NCBI GenBank assembly: GCA_036971615.1
Contig: JAYKKR010000017.1
Span: 496,001 to 560,000, forward strand
Direction of reading: 5' to 3'
DNA length: 64,000 nt
Origin: Amyloporia xantha
Lineage: Eukaryota > Basidiomycota > Agaricomycetes > Polyporales > Adustoporiaceae
Position numbers and translations under genes: made by a program. Positions 44,701-55,698 of the stretch are shown here, one piece after another. Positions within the stretch are counted from its first letter, which is position 1; each line of letters starts with the position of its first letter. Under the pieces are notes generated by a model. That model searched no databases. It was not told where the DNA came from and saw only the letters and a program-made list of their open reading frames with translations.

Positions 44701-47155
44701 TCATTGTTTGAAGACATCTGGTTGTGAGATAGTGGTGTGCATCTGCTATTTTCATAGTCCATGGCCTGCCTTCTGATCGCTTGGAATCTGTCAAGTAGTT
44801 GGGAAAGGATGCATGATATGGTGAAATGACCCCACTAGGATCACCCTCTGGAACTTGAATGACAGAATGAAGAGCTCGCAAAGCTCCAGAAGCATAGCTC
44901 TCCTCCATGCCCAGCAATTTTGCATGCCCACTTATGGATAGTGGCTCATATGCACAGACAATGGATTTGAGCAACTGGGTCCTATGCAAGACCTCACTAT
45001 CCTCCAATCCAACAAAAGCTGCATGCAAAATAAGTGCATAGATTTCATCAATGGGTTCAGTTGCCAGCTTTGAGGTGGAATTGGCCACAATTTGTATTCT
45101 CTCCCAAGGATCAGCTTTAGAATCATTGATGTACTTGCAGATGGTGGAGGCATAAATGAAAAGATTGCCAGCACGTTCAATCAGGGTTTTGACTTCCTGA
45201 GGCCACTGATCATATGCAATCTTGAGCTGTGATATATTGCCTAGCTGGGTGATCATGTAGAGCCTGATATCTGCATTGACATCTGTGACTTCATGAAGCT
45301 TCAGAATCTGGTGATAGTGGGGATTATCTGAGAAAGCATCTTGAATACGAGGTTCTGGACGGCTTGCAACAAAAACCTTGAAAGGAAGACTGGCTGCATT
45401 TTGCAAAAGGATGCCCAACAAGTCCTTGATTGAGTCTGCATTTTCACATTCATCAAGAGCATCAATCACAATGACAAATTGTGTCATTGGATTTGTCGCA
45501 GATGCATGCTTTGCAGGCTCCAATAAAAGAGAGGTGAACTGCATGCTGAGGGAAATATGAACAAGACCCCGATTGTGTGCATCAATTGCCATGATGAGAG
45601 GAGCCTGAAAGCCTTCCATGGTATGTGCCAATACATAAGCCAGAGAGGGCAAGATCTTCTTGACATTCCTGTGGTCTGCAGAATTTCTGGAACAGAAGAA
45701 ACTGGCTCCAAGTAAACCATGTTCCTTCAGCCAGAGAGCAAAAGTCTCTGTGACTGTTGTTTTGCCTGTACCAGCCATGCCATTGAGCCAGAAAACTGGT
45801 GGACTGGATGGGTCCATTGCCCAAGATTGAATCCCTTCCAACAGTGCAACTCGAGTGTCTTTCATGCATTGCACACGGCCTCCATGGCCAGCTTCTGAGC
45901 CTTCAACATATCCTAGCTTATCAAGCATGGCTAGTGGTTACATTAGTAAAATTGTAACAACATTATAAATGAGGACATACTATAGTTCAGGTTTTTAATA
46001 ACAGCTGTGTGAGTTGCAAGTGATATGCCTGTCTATAAATCATGAATGCCTTAGTTTTTCTATTCCCAGAAAAAGAGAATAAATCCTTACTGTGAAAACC
46101 TTCATTGCTTCATCTATTCCCCGAAAGTCTCGAATAATATCCTCCACATCACTGGTTGCAGTGAAGAATCGCCTGACAGCACTACGGTCTTGTTTTTTCT
46201 TAATTTCATTTATCTTCTCTTCAATTGCACTAGTTTCAGATATCAGTTATTTTCTCATTGTTCAATAGTTCCAAGGACTCACTTGGACATTTGCATCAAA
46301 GAATCATGAACACTAGGTGACAGGACACCAGACTCAGACCTCAATGTTTCATTGAGATTTATAAGAGTGGTCAGGAGTTGACCAAAGTCAGCACTAGCAT
46401 CCCTTGTTTTCTGTTGGAAAACTGGATGTCAATATGGGTAGCTGGCCAAATACATTTTTACCTACCTGAATGCCCTCAACAACAATGGAAGCAGCACTGA
46501 CAGCAGCCTGCAGGGGTTTCACTGGTTCAGAGAATTTCTCAATCACTTTCAGGCTGTTGGCGAGTGAATCGAATAGCACGCCGTGACTGGGAGTTCGAGG
46601 GAATATAAGCGAGCGGATTTGGCGGCCTCGTGATAATTGCTCAGCAGATGCTCCACTCTGATCCAGAGGTGCAGTCGGGGTAGATAAATTGTCGGGCTTT
46701 CCAGACTGAATGGTCGATTGACCAGATGTCGCTGATGTGTCTCCCGCGGGTCCCAGTGTGGGCGGTACAGAAGAACCGCGGCGATCACGGTGAATCATGC
46801 CCTTGAAATGTCCTATGAGTCTAGCGCTATGAGAAGGGTGTCCTAAGGCTGTGATGTCGGGGGACGGCTCAGGGGACATCGCGGATGGGTCGGGCCTGGA
46901 CGATTCAGATTGGCTACGCGAATCGCGTTGTCCGCTCCTGGATAAATTGGTGATCGCAGAACGAGCGGGGCTAGGAGCACGATGAGAGGCCCCGGACTGA
47001 GTGATCGGACCAGCCGACGTCGCGGATGCGTTTGCGATGAGCCCTCGCCCGCGCGCAGGGCCGAGAGATCGACCTCGTCCTGCAGTTTGAGAGGTATTCC
47101 GGCGCCAGCTGAGGAAGCTGGTAGAACGTTTGGACGATTGCTCTTGTTCAGCCAT
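41716..47155 (-). CDS. NACHT-WD40 STAND protein with high-identity repeats (NLR-like)
   Basis: Six exons on the minus strand (47155-46466, 46410-46283, 46229-46091, 46032-45981, 45930-44438, 44388-41716) give 1724 residues with no frame break. Residues 1 to about 190 are Ser/Arg/Pro-rich and probably disordered. A helical segment runs to about 335. The NACHT domain follows, with Walker A GMAGTGKTT (about 387-395), Walker B VIVIDALDEC (about 488) and VASRPEPR. A linker ending in RSAPHIYLSALAW leads to 16 complete WD40 repeats of 43 residues plus a partial one (about 912-1600), then a unique tail with WITGPHDELIFWVPP. The repeats are nearly identical except at a few places, as in Podospora HET-E/HNWD heterokaryon-incompatibility proteins. 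A role in non-self recognition is likely by analogy; ligand and effector output are unknown. Exon 1 has normal GC content, the rest is CpG-poor. Confidence 0.88.
42094..44157 (-). repeat. Tandem array of 16 WD40 units of 129 bp
   Basis: Each unit codes GHTxxVxSVAFSPDGKxIVSG then SxDxTIRVWDAQTGxxIGQPLE. All 16 have exactly 43 codons. Differences gather at the two or three residues after GHT, the residue after V, the residue after DGK, the ones around GSxDxTI, and the turn after QTG. A seventeenth, degraded unit follows at about 42093-42045. Confidence 0.93.
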
Positions 47156-49319
47156 TGATACGAAATTCGAAAACGATATTGGCGAGAGATGGTACGTCTT
47201 TGTGTAAGGACGAAGTCAAGTCGAGTCGCTGTGGAAAGCTACGCGCGTTCCCAGCACTGCTTATCCTCGCGCGCCTGAATCCGCCTGGCAGACACGAGGC
47301 ACCGACTGGCACCGATCGATTCCTGGTCAAGTCGGATTGCCTCAGAGTGCGACAACCACCTCTCGACATGTTCACCTGCATGCACCTTGACCTACTCATC
47401 TCGCGAAATGCCAAATTTCGCCGCTGTAGGCCTTTGTGCGTAGGTTTCCCTCCGCTCCATCCTCCATCCTCCGTCCTCAGGCCTCAGGCCTCCACGTGCA
47501 GTCCTAATTGCGTCAACGCAGTGCCACTCATCTTCCACTGTCCAACCTCGGGAACTTCGAGTCACGTCGCTTTTGTCGCCTGTACGCGTCTACTGCATTT
47601 CATTCTGTCTGTTTTCCTCACGCTTAATCGACCTTTCATTCAATCCTGGCGGACAAGAGCTCGTCGCGTGGACGTTCTTGCGAGCTGTATTTCCATAAGG
47701 TATGTAGACAATGCGAGACTCATTCGCGAGGTCACTGAGTGTCGCTCTTCTCGATAGTGACCAAGACCAAAGTGAGCGAACGCAGTCTCAAAATAGCGAC
47801 GGATGGGCGAGATATTGCAGGAGAGGCTACTTAACTCCAGCTCGTTAGCGGCACCTGTCAGCATGGTGCAGAACGGATAGATCAGACGCCCCGCTCCCAG
47901 CCCATTTCTCCCGACGCCACAAGACTATCTTAGTGAACAAAATCACGCGAATAGACGTTCTCTTAGCATGTATGGACGCCTCAAAGCTTCCTCCGTTTGC
48001 AGATTACAACTGTCTAGGTGTAAATCAAGCTCAGCGTCGACAATGTCTGTTATTTGGCAGAGACTACCTCCCCAAATAGCCCGCATTACCAGGACGACGA
48101 GGGATAAGCTGTTCCGGTCAGGTTAACAAGGTACGACGCGCATACTCTCGCATCTTGGAATAGTCTAACCTCCAATGAGCCGTGGACGAGCCACGTCACA
48201 CAGGATCCGTATACACCACAGAAATATATCTAATTTTACTCAACTACGTGCAGCGACGGTCGATGTGTGGCCTTGGCACCATCAAGCCGAATATACGCTA
48301 CAGTGACTACACGCCGTTGCACAAATACTACATGAACCGTCAAACAGGGCCGGTAACCTAGTGCAAGGCACTACGGACGGAAGATGTCACAGACCTTTTG
48401 TGTAGCCTATTGGTGCTAGACATGTTCAGTAACAGTGGACGGATACGCAACGGCCCTCTGCATCGGGTGCGTTCTATTCAAAATTTTCTGCCCAACGGGT
48501 CGATTTCACGACATGTATTATATATACTGCGTAGTGTTTGGTAGGGTTTACAATAAGCAATTGCAGGTACATGAGGATTTAGAGATTGGGACGGGAGGGG
48601 CACAATGTGACGGACAACACCACCAGGCAAACCTTTACCGTTGTATCGACATCGAGTACGATTGATGTCACAGCGACGTCGGAAATGGTGTAGCACACTG
48701 TAGCAGCAGCTACGACCGCGGGCGCTTGCGTACTTCGCGTTACGCATGTTTACTTTTCGCGTTGCGCATGTTTGTTTTCGCGTTGCGTATGTTGATTTTC
48801 GCGTTGCGCATGTTTGGGACCTGGCGCCCTGAGAGGTGCACGAACGAGAGCCTCAGGCTGTTGCAAGTAGATGTCGACCAGCCAAACGTTGCGCACGATC
48901 ATCTTGGGGACTCTGGAGAGGACCTCGGTCTCGTGAACCTGTTCCGGCACGTCGAATGAATCCGACCGAATTCGTGTGCACGAGCTATCCGATTGCATCA
49001 CCACCAAGAGCCGCGGAAGACGACAGCGTTTTCAGGAATCTTCAACGTTTCCTAGGATATACGGCGGCCCCCATCAGTTCCTCGCGTCTTCATCTGCATC
49101 GTCAATGCCGACCACTGTCCTTTCCCTGCAATTATGTAGATGTCTCGTGATGCAGAAAAATTTTGTTTCAAGCTTGCGTTATGACCTGAGCAAACGGTAA
49201 TCACATTGCATCTGGCCTCGCTGGTCGTCGCCGCATGAGTTATACTAGCTATACATCTTGCTAGCTGCAGTCCGGAACTTGTCATATGCACCCACAAGCA
49301 AACAGAGAAGCTACACACA
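47156..49319. other. Spacer with a short tandem repeat
   Basis: Holds the promoter of the NACHT-WD40 gene at its left end and no recognisable gene. The only structure seen is the 21-bp repeat at 48734-48816. Confidence 0.45.
48734..48816. repeat. Four tandem copies of a 20-21 bp unit
   Basis: Unit TTTTCGCGTTGCGCATGTTT repeated four times with one or two changes each, rich in CG dinucleotides. On the plus strand it reads as repeats of FALRM(F/L), but no gene is supported there. Confidence 0.85.
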
Positions 49320-50624
49320 TCAATCAAGATACCACTTGTAGGCCGTCCGCAACGCTGCGTTTCCGTTCGTCTCAATGACGTCCTATCGTGGGGGCGATTA
49401 GCTGTGTGAATAATCGGTGATACGAATACTACATCGAAACTCACGCCATGACATGGGATGATGCGCTCAAAGTCCCACCCGGCAGCCGTCTTGGCGTCGC
49501 GCTTCATGGCTCTGCGAAACATGAGTTCAAAGTCAGGACAGAATCTGGGTATTACTTTGAACGCTCACTCTTTATCTGCACCGAGAGTCCACGCGAAGCG
49601 CTTATGGATCCACATGTACGGGTTCAGGTTACTTACCAACGGTATTTCACCTGACGAACCGGTCTTGGAAAACTTTGACCCGTCTCGTAAGTCCGCGAGA
49701 GATTGGGCAACTAGAACTACAACGCACCTCTTCTGTTGCGGGAAGATTGAAGAGTAGGTCGGCTTCCATCATAGTCTTGGATGCTGCGTGAAAGAACGCG
49801 GCATCTTTGTTCTTGAATCCTGAGAATAAGCTAATTGCGGTGAAGACTCTGTGTGATGAAATGAAGAGCGGGTCCCCTACCAATGTTTGATCTAATAGAG
49901 AGGTCAAAGGAGTCAGTTAAAGGGCTATAGTTACGCACATCGTGCTCAAATCCGTATTTTGTATCATGAGGGTCGGCGCCCCAAGCTGAATAGCATTTAA
50001 GAAGATACGCTTCGCTGAAAGGACAAGTAGCGCACACCTCCATCGAATTTGAGACCTTCATCAACTTTCTTATCCACGGCTTCTTTGACGGCAATGAGCT
50101 TAGCATTTGGATATTGCTTCTTGAACTCCCTTTATCAGCCGTAGGGTTAGAATACATTTCGACAATGTAGTCCGCCAAGCCACTCTCACCAAGATACATG
50201 TAGTAAACCGCATCTGCACCTATGATCCATCTTAGTAACCTCCCGTTACTAGCTACAACTTGGCCGAGGCGCTAAGTGTCCTTCAATGAAGCCCACATAA
50301 CAGGACCTATCTCGCTCAACTTCGCTTTCGTCTCCTCGGTCAAAGGGGTAGGTGCGAGCATACCCATACGTCTCCATTTCGTAATCTGACAGCAGTGGAC
50401 CGTCCTCCGACGGGGAAAATACCAAAGCGCGAGAAGGGACTGAATAATGCGTGACAGTTCGATTAATTTTTGAAGTTTATGTCACGTTCACAAGGACTGA
50501 CCATGAGAATGTCCAGACATCCTTCGCTACCTTCAGAGTCGAGTGCGATTTCGATTAAGCCGATGCGATGGATGCGGATGGACTGTCGCGCACTGACCTC
50601 ACGTATAGCACAATTTCCGCTCAT
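49320..50624 (-). pseudogene. DUF4336-like gene with one frame break
   Basis: The minus-strand exons, read in order, give MSGNCAIREV, DVWTFSCPFSRFGIFPVGGR, STAVRLRNGDVWV, then LAPTPLTEETKAKLSEIGPV, WIIGADAVYYMYLG, EFKKQYPNAKLIAVKEAVDK, GAWGADPHDTKYGFEHDIKH, LFSGFKNKDAAFFHAASKTM, RRAMKRDAKTAAGWDFERII, PCHGD and a last exon ending LRTAYKWYLD at 49320. This matches a conserved fungal family that I take to be DUF4336, with a metallo-beta-lactamase-like fold; the family name is recalled, not searched. Everything splices in frame except between GDVWV and LAPTP (about 50360), where two extra bases, or one missing, shift the frame to a stop. It is either a young pseudogene or an assembly error. No function is known. 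Confidence 0.6.
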
Positions 50625-52288
50625 ACTGACACAGAGACAATATAATGTGATATTTCTGAGTTGATAAGAGATTGAAACGTCTTTGGCCGTCGTGGCCTGA
50701 GACTTGTGGTCGTCCGCAGGGTGATTCGAGCTGAACACCTACGAAGTGATGTCATGCGTTAGTTAATAGTGGGTCACGTACGTAGCGGAAATTGTCCCGT
50801 TCGAGGCTTAGTTAGTAGACCATCTCTGCACGACCAGCTATAAAAAAGACAAAAGGTAATTGAAATAGTGAATTTATAGATGCTATGGTACATAATTCCC
50901 TCAAAATGGTGAGGAGAGCTCCCCTCGCGTCCATGAGGCGCCAGCCAAAGCAGAACCAAAGCGAGAAAAGTAGACGCCCGTTCCTTTTCTCTGATGACCT
51001 GATCAGTAGCCCCGGAACGCCTGCGCGCGAGCGAAAGTACAAATGCCAGTGGCTGTTTCACTGGTGACTGCGACTGACTGGACTTGGAAAACTTGAAAGA
51101 CAGGCTTGTTTTCTTACTGGCTCTATAGTCGCTAAGTCATGCTAGTTTCTCTCACCCACTGTACGTTCAGCTTCAAATGTGTAATCTCCTTCGACCCAGG
51201 AAGGAAGCGCTCCGTGCCCGAATAAATGTGCTTTCTGAATCCTGTCACCCGGAGAGCCTGAGGACCTATTCTATGCGACAGTTGCCAGATATTCCAGCGT
51301 TCAATTAGCTGACGTGCACTTGCAGTGAACCTTCCTCCAATGCTGCTGACTGCGCATCTTACAATACAGCATGTCAGTCTTATGATTCTCAAAAATCAAG
51401 AGCGAGACAGGCTCGCGATACTCATTGCAGACTTCCGAAAGAGTCAGGGAATGGCACTTGATACGCTGTGATTCGGAATGGTACGCTGCGTGCATGGCAG
51501 CATATCTGTTGCAAACGTCGTCCATTCGGGTAAAAAGTGCGCTTAATGACTTCGTTCTGTGGTATGTGACTCTAACAGTCGCTTTTCCTGATACTCATAT
51601 GTACAGGAAGGGATCGTCTGATGTCAGATCATCTGGTTTATGCCGGTCATTACCCCGACCTGTTTAGCGAAGGCTGCAAGGAGACAGAACCTTATCCTCT
51701 GTCGTCCATCTTCAAGCTCTTTTGATTCCCGTAACTTATAGGAATGTCTCCTCGTGTCCATTGTTAGGCCGCCAAGATCGAACATGCTTCCCGCGACTGC
51801 GCCACGAAGCTTGTAGACGTATAGCAACTCCCAGTACTTTCAGGCACAAGAGGGCTCAAGATAGCAGCCCACAGTGACATGGAAGTCTTTCAGGTATGCT
51901 TCTTCCCCCGTGCTATTTTTTACTCATGGATCTCCGTTCGCTTGATAAGGGATTCTGCACGTAGCAGAAACTCCTTCATGCAAGATGTTCTGAACGTGCT
52001 CTAGCCATGTTCACCGTCCGAAACGCGATAATGCCTGAGGAGACATAGAGGACGTTAGCCAACTCTTCGATGGCGGTTCTCCCTGTGTTTCTGTCGGTAG
52101 TGCCGTGCCTCTCGTGGCCATGAAGCTGACGCACGTGTGTGCGAGCGATATTCAATGTTGTTTGCATGAACTTCTCGTACGTACGCCAAGCTCAGTACCC
52201 CTGAAGGTGTCTATGCGGCGCTGCCCCAGCATAAAGGACCTACGGAGACGGCTCCTCTGCTCCGCGCTGCGCTCCCTCTCCATCTGCC
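50625..52288. other. No recognisable gene
   Basis: Several open frames of 60-95 codons on both strands, none with family resemblance. The right end should be the promoter of the transporter gene; no clear TATA box. Confidence 0.4.
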
Positions 52289-54903
52289 ATGGCTTCCTTA
52301 CTCGAGAAGACTTCTAGTGCGAGCCCTAAAATTCATGTAGAGTCTAAGGATGGTGCAGGGGACCCTTCCGACACGAATGTGCCCGCACCCAGACATCGAA
52401 CTGGCCTTGGAATCATGAGCAAGAAGTCGGTTCTGAGCTCATATATGGCCATCGCTGCTTCTGCGTTTGGGCTGATATCAGACGGATGTGAGCAGTCGCG
52501 ATTACCTCCGTGTCCTTACCGCCATAACACTCGATGAACAGACCACAATAACCTTATGTCAATGACTAATGTAAATATGTCTCGTACCTGTCCTGAGAGT
52601 ATACTTGTGACAAGCATGATCATGCCAGGTGGTCTTCAAAAAACTGTACCCGACGGAATATACATCAGCTGTATCAACCCGCGTATCCAACGCGCTCCTG
52701 GTCGGTAAGCGTCAACCTATACTTAGCACCGTACTCCTGAGTATGAACATACAATATAGGCGAGATTATTGGCCAGTTGTTCGTCGGCATCCTGTGCGAC
52801 AGAATGGGGCGCAAAGCCGGGATGGTGTTGACCACTGCATTCATCGTCATCGGGGCGACGCTGTGCACAGCGGCGCACGGCGCACACGGCAGTGCCCTGG
52901 GTCTGTTCTGGTTCATGACCATCGCTCGCGGGATAACAGGTGTGGTAAGTCATAGTACATTCACCACTAGGTTTGTCCAGCACGATTGTTCAACGTGCGG
53001 GGCGGATAGGGGAATGGTGGCGAATACCCCGCATCGTCAGTCAGTGCCGGCGAAGCAGCAAACGAGATGACTATCCAAAACAGAGGCCCAGGTACGTATC
53101 TCACATTAGAGTTGTCTTTAAGCATGCGTTCAGGGCTGCTCATTGGTGCTAGTGTTCATCATGGTCACCGACTTGCCTCTCGTCGTAAGCAGCGGTGGTC
53201 TCCGACGTTGATTCCTTCCTATTCTGAGATTGATAGTCCAGTTCGGTGGCCCGCTGGTGGTCTCTATATTTTTGATCGTCCTATCGGCCGCTGGAGAAAA
53301 TTGCCTTACGACCGTCTGGCGCGTCTGCTTCGGTATAGGCATCATCTTCCCACTCACCGTGTTCTACTTCCGCATGCGCATGCTAAGCTCGCAACTGTGA
53401 GTTCGATTATCATTCTTCGCAATGCCGCGCGCTATGATTGCTCATGCAATATCTAGATTCCGGGAAGGCGCGATCAAACGTAAGTCGGGGAAAGACTTGG
53501 CAGTCTATTTCGAAGTCTCACAGCAAAATTAATTCTAGGCCGTGTTCCGTATTGGCTCGCACTGAAGAAATACTGGAGGCCATTGATTGGGACTGGTGGG
53601 GGATGGTCAGTGACATTGATTGAAATTTGAGGTCGAAACTCACTAACATTTTCATTGCCCACCTAGGATGATTTTCGACTTCGTATGTGACATGCCATAA
53701 CATAGCATATCCATCCCACGAGAGTTTATAAATTTCTTTTTCTTTTTGTTTCTGCTTTCACAGGTCTTTTATCCGAATGGTATATTCTCGGCGACTATCA
53801 TCTCGAGTGTTATCAAGAACGGAAGCGTCAAGGCGACCGCAGAATGGCAGCTGTTGCTGGGCGCCATCGCACTACCAGGTAAGTCGGCGCATGCGTTACT
53901 TGGAGTTGGTGTTAACTGAAAAGTATCCTGGACACTCAGGGGTGTTTATCGGCGCCCTGCTCTGCAATTCCCTCGGCAGACGGAACACCGTAAGTTGATG
54001 GATTTTCGTCATGTTCCTAACAACAGTACATCAATCATGAACCTTGCTAGATGATTCTGGGATTTAGTGGCTACCTCATCTTCGGTAAGCTCACCACGGC
54101 GATCGTGTCCGCAACATTTCTCATCTTTCAACGCTATAGGCTTAATCATTGGTTGCGCATATGAGAAAGTGACGAACATCATTCCTCTCTTTGTCGTCTT
54201 GTAAGTGTTGATAGAATCCCAGCGCAAACCTCGTTGATATCGGCGTCCATCTAGTTATGGCTTGATGACATCCATGAGCAATCTAGTGCGTACCATGATT
54301 TTTACCTCTGCAATACTTGATATATGATCTATCCATAGGGACCAGGCAATATGACACTCCTGACCAGTACAGAGTATGTAAATTCTTTTTTGACCACTTA
54401 CGTCTCCCAGACTTACTGCGGCTTCCAGATCCTATCCGACGCCTATTAGGTGCGTGCTTACGAATGTAGAGCTATTCGTTGTTCTGACCTGATTCACATG
54501 ACCGAAAGGGGGACCTTCTTCGGCCTATCTGCTGCTCTAGGGAAAACGGGAGCCGCCATCGGCGTCGCGGCATTCACGCCGATTCAGAACAACCTCGGGA
54601 AGGAGTAAGACGGCGCGCTAGCTTCTGTGCACCAGCGGCCCGTGCTGACAGACGTCTGACATCTACAGGTGGACGTTCATCATCGCTGCGATCTTCGGGG
54701 CGCTCGGGATGGTGGTCACGTACTTCTTCGTGCCGGATATGACGGGCGTGGATTTGGCAGATGAGGACGCAAAGTTCTTGGAGTATCTCGCGGAGAATGG
54801 GTGGCACGGGGATGTCGGCGAAGATAACGACGTTATGGATATGGTTGACGGGCGTGATGCAGGAGACAGTGCAAGCGATGTCAAGGAGGTCGAGCAGTGC
54901 TGA
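52289..54903 (+). CDS. MFS transporter, GIT1-like (glycerophosphodiester/phosphate type)
   Basis: Proton symporter of the major facilitator family, in the branch of yeast Git1 and Pho84. The N-terminal 45 residues are polar, then SSYMAIAASAFGLISDGYHNNLMSMTN begins helix 1 with an exon join at DGY. The family signatures follow: GQLFVGILCDRMGRKAG after helix 2, GNGGEYPASS..AGEAANE in the helix 4 region (split from GITGV by an intron at 52947-53010), VPYWLALKKYW in the centre, FYPNGIFSATIISS, LCNSLGRRNT, YGLMTSMSNLGPGNMTLLTSTESYPTPIRGTFFGLSAA and ALGMVVTYFFVPD. The GDxxGRK-like loop and the TESYPTPIRG segment are intact. The acidic C-terminus ends at KEVEQC. About 13 introns splice in frame. Expected substrate is glycerophosphoinositol or a related phosphodiester. 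Confidence 0.85.
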
Positions 54904-55698
54904 ACTGGTGTATTGTCCCGTCTTGCGCGCCCCTCTTTCATACTACATTTGAGCAAAGCGTGAGCACAGGCCTCTTAAATGCATATCTTCAGCCGAAAGA
55001 CGAGTGTCCAACGCTGCGTCGTGGCGCTGGCAGTCATGAGGGGCATTAGCAGGCATTAGCGCATCGTATCGAGGTCATGTGAGCAATAACATCCCGGGAA
55101 ATACGGATCACATCCTCTCCGACTTTCTCGCAGACTGACATGGGCTGAGTCACCACTGAGAGCAGTACACAAGACTTACACAAGCGACTTGTAATAGTGC
55201 GGCTGAGACTAGTTGCAGCCTAGCAGTGCCGCATGCTGTCTAGCCGGGACCCGCCTTCTGCCTAAATTTACTCATCTGCGACCGCAAGTACCCGGGAAAT
55301 CAGGTGCGAACACAGATCTTGGTCAATGCCAATCGCCGAGTAAGTTATACTGGGAGTCTGGGAATGATATGTTGGAAAAACTTAGATCATTGAGTTAGTT
55401 CTCGCTCAACTCATACCGAGCACGATGAATTTCGTGACTGTGTTTTCGAATAATTGAGGATGTTGCTAGAAGAAAGCCGCATCACCCGATCGGGTACCGA
55501 GGGCAATACGGCAACGCAGTAAGCACGTTTAGTAACTCCATCTTGCATGTGAATCGAGCGTTGTTCTCCTGAATCCAGGGGTTTTTGAAAGCCGGTAATC
55601 ACGGTCGATCTGGCTCCGCACGAACTGCGCGATGCTGAGATTGAGGTATATATACAGTGAGCGCTGTAGCCTCGGCAGAAACCCAGCATTCCTCGATC
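54904..55698. other. Spacer between transporter and AtuA-like gene
   Basis: No gene seen. A TATA-like ATATATAC lies near 55647, about 50 bp before the next start codon, and probably belongs to that gene. Confidence 0.5.

Larger units (their letters stand above)
40660..46480. other. AT-rich, CpG-poor block
   Basis: By eye the base use changes sharply near 40660: CG dinucleotides become rare and TG/CA common, and the change reverses near 46480. The block covers the last exons of the flavin oxidase, the spacer with a MITE, and all of the second NACHT-WD40 gene except its first exon. Frames inside stay open. Counts were not computed. Confidence 0.7.

Noticed and set aside
40660..46480. Horizontal transfer of the AT-rich block as a unit
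   Set aside because: Its borders fall inside two ordinary fungal genes, and the NLR protein is of a normal fungal family; local mutation or recombination fits better.
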